Of a stretch of DNA of 64,000 nucleotides, positions 57,905 to 64,000 are shown piece by piece. Origin of the DNA: Collybiopsis luxurians FD-317 M1. Its lineage: Eukaryota; Basidiomycota; Agaricomycetes; Agaricales; Omphalotaceae. Position 1 is the stretch's first letter. The number at the start of each line of letters is the position of its first letter. Below the pieces are notes generated by a model that was not told where the DNA came from, did not search any database, and saw nothing but the letters and a program-made list of their open reading frames with translations. The DNA is taken from contig KN834882.1 of assembly GCA_000827265.1 (NCBI GenBank), forward strand, positions 27,857-91,856. The letters are read 5' to 3'. A program made the position numbers and the translations under genes.

Positions 57905-58549
57905 AAGGACAGAAACAACGCATACTACTCTATAGCTATCTAATTTTATATCTATCAACGTATATATAACTCCCGGTAAATATCAGATATCTTGCTCATG
58001 TTGAAGTCTGATGCCGCTGGTAAAAATTGGTTCTCGGTTCATTCGGGATTGCTTAGTATGACGTCAGTTGGTTAAATGTTTCATGTGCTCTCTAAAGATC
58101 TAGTCTCAGATAGTAGATCACTAGTCAACCGGTATCCGAAGGTAAAGGTTAGCATCTCTCCCTGCTAATCAGTGTTACTACTGCAAATAGGTTGGGTCCA
58201 TTGCAGGCAAGCACACAACTAGTTTACAGGATATTATTTCAAGGGTTTCAGATCTGTTTGTAAACTGCAAAACATTTCTGACGAACTAAGGGCCGGTGAC
58301 TCGCTCATACCCGAGTTAATGGGTATCAGTTCAGTTGCACTCTAATTCACTAGATAACTTGATCCATTTCCGTGAGTCCGCCTGTTTTACTGAGTATCGG
58401 TTCCATTTGGCAAGTTCCTCTGTTTGTAACTACATGCCACTTCTGAAGAACTCAGTTTCGGTCAGTGGACCGCCTTACTTATTCCAACCTCAAGCTGACC
58501 CTAATTCATTTTGATCTGGGGAGTTCACGCCAGAACTACTGGGAATCAG
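57905..58549. other. 3' flank of the GIY-YIG-like gene, no gene
   Basis: No open frame of note. Degenerate repeat-like words such as TCAGTTGCACTC and TTTGTAAACTGCAAAACATT appear toward the right array. Confidence 0.45.
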
Positions 58550-59170
58550 CTCGAGTGGTCTCGTAGAAGGCAGCAATTACTTTCACATTGAGCAGGTATT
58601 TGAGTATGCAATCAATTGCAAAACAAATTCTGATTCTTTGGAGCATTTATTTGCATTGAAAAAATCTTTGAGGAAACCGCACCATTCATTCCCACTGAAT
58701 AGTCTTGTGGTAGGGAGCAAAAAATTACCACAGCATTTATTTGCAGTAAAAGAAGTTTGGAGAAAACAGCAGTAAGTTGCTGTAGTATGGATTTGTAGTG
58801 AGTGATCCCTTAGAGGGCTGCATTTAATTTCGATGGCAAGAATTTTCTATGGGGAATTTGTTAAGAAGTGGCACTCAAATTTAGTTGCTTTTATTTGCGA
58901 TGAGGTTTGGGAACCACTTGCTGACTATTAATGTTGTGAAAAGCAGCAATTAAGTTTAGTAGTGATGATTTGCAGTGCATGATCTAGTGTTTTAGGCAGC
59001 AAATAACCCCTGTAACATTGTCTCAGGCAACGAATATAGTATTACTAGTCTATTGTAAAGCAGTAATAAACTTCAATGTATGACTTCTGCAAAAAACAGC
59101 ACTCAGCTTCTGTGGCATGTATTCTCAATGAGTGGTAAACTCCTAGGAAGTATTTATTTACTGTAGCAAT
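58550..59170 (-). repeat. Right subterminal 51-bp array, inverted block
   Basis: Units read in reverse orientation, with words such as GTAGAAGGCAGCAATTAC and CAGCATTTATTTGCAGTAAA. These are the complements of the units in the next block. Confidence 0.8.
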
Positions 59171-59289
59171 GGTGTGCAGTAACTGATTCTTTGTAGTACA
59201 GAAATTGAATCATGATGCTAGTACAACCTACACTTAACCTAAGCAGAACGAAGTTTTTCCTGCTACTGAAACTATTCTCAGCCTCACAA

Positions 59290-60260
59290 AGGACAAGGAC
59301 CTTCCACTGTAAATAGATGCTCCGGCAATTAATACTACCTTATATAACATTTTTATAGCAGACATTTGCCACAGGAAGCGATCATTCCATAATTATTATC
59401 TACCTTTATTGTCTATATATTTTGTGTGCCGAATTTAATAATTCTATACTACTAGGAAATGTACTACTAGGGAATGAATGACAAGGAAACAATGTATTAA
59501 AAATTTCTGGTACTGAAATTGAAAGCTGCCATCTGTGAGACTATTCACGGAAAATAAATGCCACAGTAATCTATTGCTGTCTGTCCTAAAAACCATTGAC
59601 TGTAAATAAATGCTGCAGTAATTTGTTACTGTCTTTTCTAAAACCATTTACTGCGAATCAATTCCATGGCAATTAATTGGTGCTTCCCAAAATCATCCAC
59701 TGCAAGTAGATTCTATAGCAATTATTTGCTGCCTTCTACAAGATCATTCACTGCAAATAAATTCTGTGGCACTCAATTGCTGCCTCCCACTCAAGTTTCT
59801 TCACTGCAAAATACATATTACAGAAATTTGTTGCGCCTCTACAAAATTATTCAATGCAAAAACATCCCATAGTAAATAATTGCTGCTATCCAGAAGTCTC
59901 CTCACTGCAAATAAATGCTACAACAATATGTTGCTGCCTTTTATGAGACTGCAGTGCAACAATTCAATGGCTTTCTAACAAATCATTTGCTGCAAATAGA
60001 TGCTACCGAGAATGAGTTCTTAATCATGCACTGAAATAGTACTGGCTACCGAAATTTATTCCTACCTTGTACAGAGTAAGACCACTCGCTGCGAAACCTT
60101 CAAGTGCCATTGAAATTTATTGCAGTCTTATTTAAGTCTGTTTACTGTAAATCAATGCAATCAAAACCAATTGCTACATTCTCCAGTATGCTTCGTAATG
60201 CAGGACCACAATCATTTACAGCAAATAGATACTACAGCAATCAGCTATTGCCTAATAAAT
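59290..60260 (+). repeat. Right subterminal 51-bp array, direct block
   Basis: Degenerate units of 51 bp, roughly TCATTCACTGCAAATAAATG/CTACAGCAATTAATTGCTGC/CTTCTACAAGA. CACTGCAA recurs at 51-base spacing between 59,698 and about 59,900. The segment TCACTGCAAATAAATGCTACAG resembles TCACTGCATACATGTCCTACAG of the left array. Confidence 0.85.
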
Positions 60261-60374
60261 TTGTCATAGGAATTAATTGCTGTATACATGATACAACGAT
60301 CGCATACATTGGTCGTCTATACGTGTTGTATACTATATCATTCAATTTAATAGATCTGTACTATGAAATAAATG

Positions 60375-60480
60375 GAAAAATGAATAGGCCCGCCCGCGGG
60401 ACTTGGAAATCGCACAGGCAGGCTTGGTATATGGTACCCGCGGTACCTGTTTGGACGGCATACCGCTTGACACATATCTG
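60375..60480 (-). repeat. Right terminal inverted repeat
   Basis: Complementary to the left end: ACCTGTTTGGAC at 60,445-60,456 mirrors GTCCAAACAGGT. CCCGCCCGCGGG at 60,389-60,400 corresponds to the GC palindrome of the left end. It ends at 60,480, immediately before CATTGAAG. Confidence 0.85.
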
Positions 60481-60488
60481 CATTGAAG
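60481..60488. repeat. Target-site duplication, right (CATTGAAG)
   Basis: Second copy of the 8-bp target. It begins the resumed paralogous spacer (CATTGAAGGCAAGCGAAAAC). Confidence 0.92.
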
Positions 60489-61434
60489 GCAAGCGAAAAC
60501 TGCCATTCCGTCCGACCTGGAGGGGAGAAGCTTAAGATACCTATGGGTATTTACTGGAAATAAATGGATACATTGCGTACAAAAAGATTCGAAAGCAGGG
60601 AAGCGCAAGTCGCCTACGTATCATGAGTAACGGGATTTATCAGAGGGTGTGCGAGGAATTTTCTTTTGGTGTACATACGATAACAGTTAATAGGGTAGGG
60701 GGAGGATATTGAACTCGCTCGAACGAGGCTAGAATTTGGGATCCACTGGTCAAGGGTCGATCGCATTAAGGAGTTCAGTGAACGTGAACATGAACATGAA
60801 CGGGGAGATTGTGATGACTTGCACACGTACGCTAAGAGAGTATTCATATAGGAATACTCGGCCAGAATCCTGGATCGCGGGACGGAGCGTGGCGCTCTAA
60901 TCAGTGGTCTAAGATAAGTAATCGATGGGTTCATTTGTCAAAGCATTTTTGTTTTCAAGATTTGGCACTGGGCAGACGTTCGGACGAGTCGAAAACATGT
61001 ACCCCGTGGTTGTATCATATAGATCAAGCCTGATTGAGTGTTTGGCCATTGAGCATGCGATGTATATGCATGAAGAAAAGAAGAGCTTCGCTGATGTTCT
61101 TAAATGTCAGTGTAGTTTTTGTTTGTTTTCTTAAGAAGAGAACCAGAAAGCACGATTTAACGACGTGTCCTTCTGAGATACTGGTTTGAACTAGACAACG
61201 TACACGGCGCGTGGTTTTGAAAGTCGCGTTAAGCGCCAGAATAAATTCCCACGCTCCCATTGTTCCGTTATCATGCCATATTACAGTCTTGAACAACCTT
61301 CCAAGCCTCCAGACTCCAGTGTCGATGCACCTTCTCCCACCTCTCCTTCACAGTCTTCACCATCCTCAGCTTCCGAGCCCATGGAGCCTTAACAAGATTC
61401 AAAGAACCACAAGGGCTCGTGCTTCATTTCGGTC
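60481..61434. repeat. SDR-TIM50 spacer, copy B right half (TIM50-B upstream region)
   Basis: Collinear with 9,326-10,262. The giant element has therefore left only about 950 bp of the original upstream region attached to TIM50-B. Confidence 0.92.
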
Positions 61435-63395
61435 ATGTTCTCCGCTGTGTTCAGGACTGTAAGCCGCCGTGCCATAGTCCAGTCTACACGATGTATGGCC
61501 AAAAAATCCCCTTCAAAGCCTCCAGGCTCTGTTGAAGATGTGCCACCCCCTCCTCCTCCTCCGCCGCCCACAGAAAATGCGAAGACCAATACCGAACCCA
61601 TAGAACCTTCACCTTTACAAGAATCAAAAGAACCATTATTAACGCGTTCAAGTGTACCTAGCCTAGACTTTTCGCCGCCGGATCCAGCGGAGCAAGGACG
61701 GACTGGTGCTTCGGGGAGGGATAATTTGTCTTCTGCTGACCGGCGGCGGAGGGCGTATGCGAGAGTGGCTTTGGGGTTGTTCACGCTTGGTATTGGAGCT
61801 AATGTTGTTTTTATGGGGAGGGAACGGGAGCCAGAAGAGCTTAAGGAGAAGAAGATGGTTCGTCGGTTGATTTTTGCTGGACACATATCATTAACTCCCC
61901 CGCCGCAGACACTAGAAAATGCCCCAGCTGGTCGTTGGGAACGGACAAAAACACGATATCAAGAGATGTTCAATGTATGTTTGCTTCAAGGGTTTCGTGA
62001 GCCTGGACTTATAAAATTCTTCATTTCTAGTATTTCAGCGAACCAGTAACGACCGAACTCTTACCCCCACGCGCACCACCACACCCTCAAGCTCCTCCCA
62101 AACAGTACACTCTTTTAATATCTCTTGACGACTTACTAGTTACATCCACCTGGGATGTAAGTTCTTTGTCCGCGAATTCTTCTGTTTCACTCTAATTGAC
62201 GGTTGTTGTTCTATTAACAGCGCCAACATGGATGGCGCACCGCAAAGCGGCCTGGGGTGGATTATTTCCTAGCTTATATCTCCCAGTTTTACGAGCTGGT
62301 GGTGTTTACGACGCAATATTCTTACGTGAGTCCATTCTCTTTGTTTACAACCTCTTTTTTGACTTTTGTTTTCCTAACCTCCGATGGGGTATAGACTGCA
62401 CTTCCAATATTGGACCAACTCGACCGGTACAACTTTTACATCGAACACCGTCTCTTCAGGGAACACACGCGGTCTATCAACGGGGAGGCTGTCAAGGACT
62501 TGTCGTATCTTAACCGAGACTTGTCCAAAGTCATCCTACTCGATACCAACCCTGCCCATGTCGTGACGCATCCTGAAAACGCTGTGATTATACCGAAATG
62601 GAAAGGCGATCCGAAGGATAATGGGTTGGTTGCGGTTATTCCGTTTTTGGAATGTACGTTGTCTCTCGCTTCCTCTCCCTCTCCCTTTCTCTCGTTAATA
62701 ATCATGTTTTGCCCTTTTACTGTATACAGCCATCGCGATATACAAACCCCCAGATGTGCGACCGATTTTATCTGCGTACCATGGGAAAGACGTGCCTACG
62801 GAGTATGCTAAGCTAGAGGCGGAAGGGAAGCGGAAGCATATTGAGAATTGGATGCAGAATAAGGGGTCGAGGAGTAATTCGTTTGGGAGTTTCTTTGGTG
62901 TTTCGGTGAGTAGGAGTAGTGGTAGAGAGAAGGATGAGAAGCTGATTGTCTTTTTCTTTGTTTCTCCTCGTTCTTTGTTTCTTACTCGCCCACTCCCACA
63001 CCCGTACAACATGCCCCTCCACTCCACCATGCAACACCACATAGTCCCGCTCAACACAAAATGCACCCCCGACCTACCTCGAACAAAAGCGCAAAGAAGC
63101 TCAACAGCAATACCTCGACGAGCAAGCGCAAATCGCGAAAAACAAGGATTATCTGGAGAGTTTATTGAAGCACGAGCAGGCGGTGATGGCCGCGCAGGCG
63201 CCGAGTAATATTTGGGAGGCGATAGAGGCTGTGAGGGGGAACCCCAAGGCGGTGGATGAGGAGTTGTTGGAGAGGTTGGGGAAGGGTGGGGTGGAGAGGG
63301 TGCCGCCGTTGCCGCCGCCTCCGCCCGGGATGGTGGTTAATCCGTTGGTGGTACCGGGGCAACCGGGGCAGGGGCAGGAAGGGAAGAAGGCATGA
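61435..63395 (+). CDS. TIM50: TIM50, presequence receptor of the TIM23 translocase, copy B (intact)
   Basis: Exons 61435-61857, 61909-61974, 62031-62156, 62221-62325, 62395-62653, 62730-62905 and 63045-63395 sum to 1506 nt (501 aa), all GT-AG. The N-terminus is a basic mitochondrial presequence ([17 protein letters not shown]). A poly-Pro stretch and a membrane segment (about 110-128, [18 protein letters not shown]) follow. Then comes the FCP1-like intermembrane-space domain, with [51 protein letters not shown] and IIPKWKGDP. The FCP1 phosphatase DxDxT signature is not preserved, as usual in TIM50. The C-terminus ends in a Pro/Gly-rich tail. Last-intron acceptor CATAG (63,040-63,044) is intact, unlike copy A. 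This is most likely the functional, essential copy. Confidence 0.93.
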
Positions 63396-64000
63396 GGTGG
63401 GAGGTAGCATGCGTCCGGGGTGGTTGGGACTCGGAGAAGGAGAAGCAGATGGAGACGGAGACGGACAGGACAGGATAGGTTGCATCTTACCTAAACTTAG
63501 TTTACTTTTTTTTGCTTATTATCATCCATCCATCCATTGTCCCCTCATGTACCCTTGCATTTATTTCGAAGAAATCGAAAGCAAACCCCTCCCTGCTCAT
63601 TCTAGCTCCGAAGATGATTGCTTTTTTTCTGCGTTTCAGAGTTTCAGAGTTCGAGTTGTTTGCGTTTTTTGAGTTTTCGGGTTTCTGGGTTTTAACGTTT
63701 CTGAGATTTGGGGGGTTCGAGGTCGAGATTCGAGAATCTTCACAGACATACGCTATAAACCGAGATCTTGAGATGGAGTGGAATTAAGTATCTGTTGCCT
63801 CCGTCGCCCGCCCCATCTTCTTCGCCCTCGATTATTATAGTTGTTAATCCGTTGGTGCAGCCAGTCTGGAATGGAGTGGGATGGAGGAAACCCGGTCTTA
63901 TGTTCGAGCTACATCCGTATATACTAGTAGTTCGCGTCCCTGCACAACTCATTGAACACTGTGTATTCTGCGAAATATACTTTCTCTTCTGGCGGCTGGC
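63396..64000. other. TIM50-B 3' flank
   Basis: Collinear with 12,297-12,900, including TTTCTG/TTTCAGAG simple repeats and a Pro-rich open stretch at 63,793-63,870 resembling the TIM50 tail (IIVVNPLVQP). No further gene starts before the window ends. Confidence 0.6.

Larger units (their letters stand above)
30756..60480. mobile_element. Giant KDZ-type transposon carrying cargo genes (29,725 bp)
   Basis: Paralogous spacer sequence is collinear up to 30,755 and resumes at 60,481 with an 8-bp overlap (CATTGAAG), exactly what an 8-bp target duplication produces. The ends form imperfect inverted repeats: from the two boundaries inward, 45 bases align without gaps and share GTCCAAACAGGT. They are followed on both sides by a GC palindrome. 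Inside are two subterminal arrays of related 51-bp repeats, an intact KDZ-type transposase gene, five further intact multi-exon genes and a GIY-YIG-like gene. As I recall, KDZ elements such as Zisupton make 8-bp duplications. A hAT-type or unknown transposase acting in trans is the main alternative. Confidence 0.85.

Noticed and set aside
30756..60480. Interpretation as a Starship
   Set aside because: Starships carry a DUF3435 tyrosine recombinase at one end and are known from Pezizomycotina. Here the transposase is KDZ-like, lies in the interior, and the ends are inverted repeats with an 8-bp duplication.

Overview
The window looks like an Agaricomycete (mushroom-forming Basidiomycota) nuclear scaffold. 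Evidence: very short GT-AG introns (about 43-100 nt), a KDZ-family transposase with its Cys/His modules, a Tnp2-like transposon protein, Copia and Tc1/mariner elements, and several large uncharacterised protein types that I recall from mushroom genomes (recall, not searched). No tRNA, rRNA or CRISPR was seen.

Layout. (1) 1-8.5 kb: CpG-poor, repeat-rich DNA with a decayed SDR pseudogene split by a Copia remnant. (2) 8.5-12.3 kb: a spacer and TIM50 copy A, whose last intron has lost its AG acceptor. (3) 13.2-14.6 kb: an intact short-chain dehydrogenase (SDR) gene. (4) 15.0-22.4 kb: a Tc1/mariner element carrying an assembly gap with duplicated flanks, a TIM50 fragment, and a full-length but stop-riddled Copia element with 331-bp LTRs and a 5-bp target duplication. 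(5) 22.4-29.2 kb: a hypothetical gene, a hAT-like MITE, a Tnp2-like remnant and a multi-exon hypothetical gene. (6) 29.35-30.75 kb: a second SDR pseudogene and the left half of a second copy of the spacer. (7) 30,756-60,480: one giant insertion. (8) 60.5-64 kb: the right half of that spacer and TIM50 copy B, which is intact. The SDR-TIM50 pair therefore exists as three tandem units; each unit has lost or damaged one or both members, leaving one good SDR and one good TIM50.

The main discovery is the 29,725-bp element at 30,756-60,480. It sits at exactly the point that is uninterrupted in the paralogous spacer (9,326-9,333), is bounded by a perfect 8-bp duplication (CATTGAAG), and has imperfect terminal inverted repeats that align without a gap from the boundary inward. 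Both subterminal regions are filled with degenerate tandem repeats of the same 51-bp period sharing a core. Between them lie an intact seven-exon KDZ-type transposase gene (833 aa), five other intact multi-exon genes (285-947 aa, none with a function I recognise) and a GIY-YIG/T5orf172-like gene. I interpret it as a cargo-carrying KDZ mega-transposon.

A second theme is CpG decay: the in-frame stops in the Copia and mariner elements are all TGA, mostly where CGA is expected, and most differences between the two Copia LTRs are CpG transitions. Coding models were built by hand from splice sites; where exon lengths sum to a multiple of three with an open frame, this is stated.
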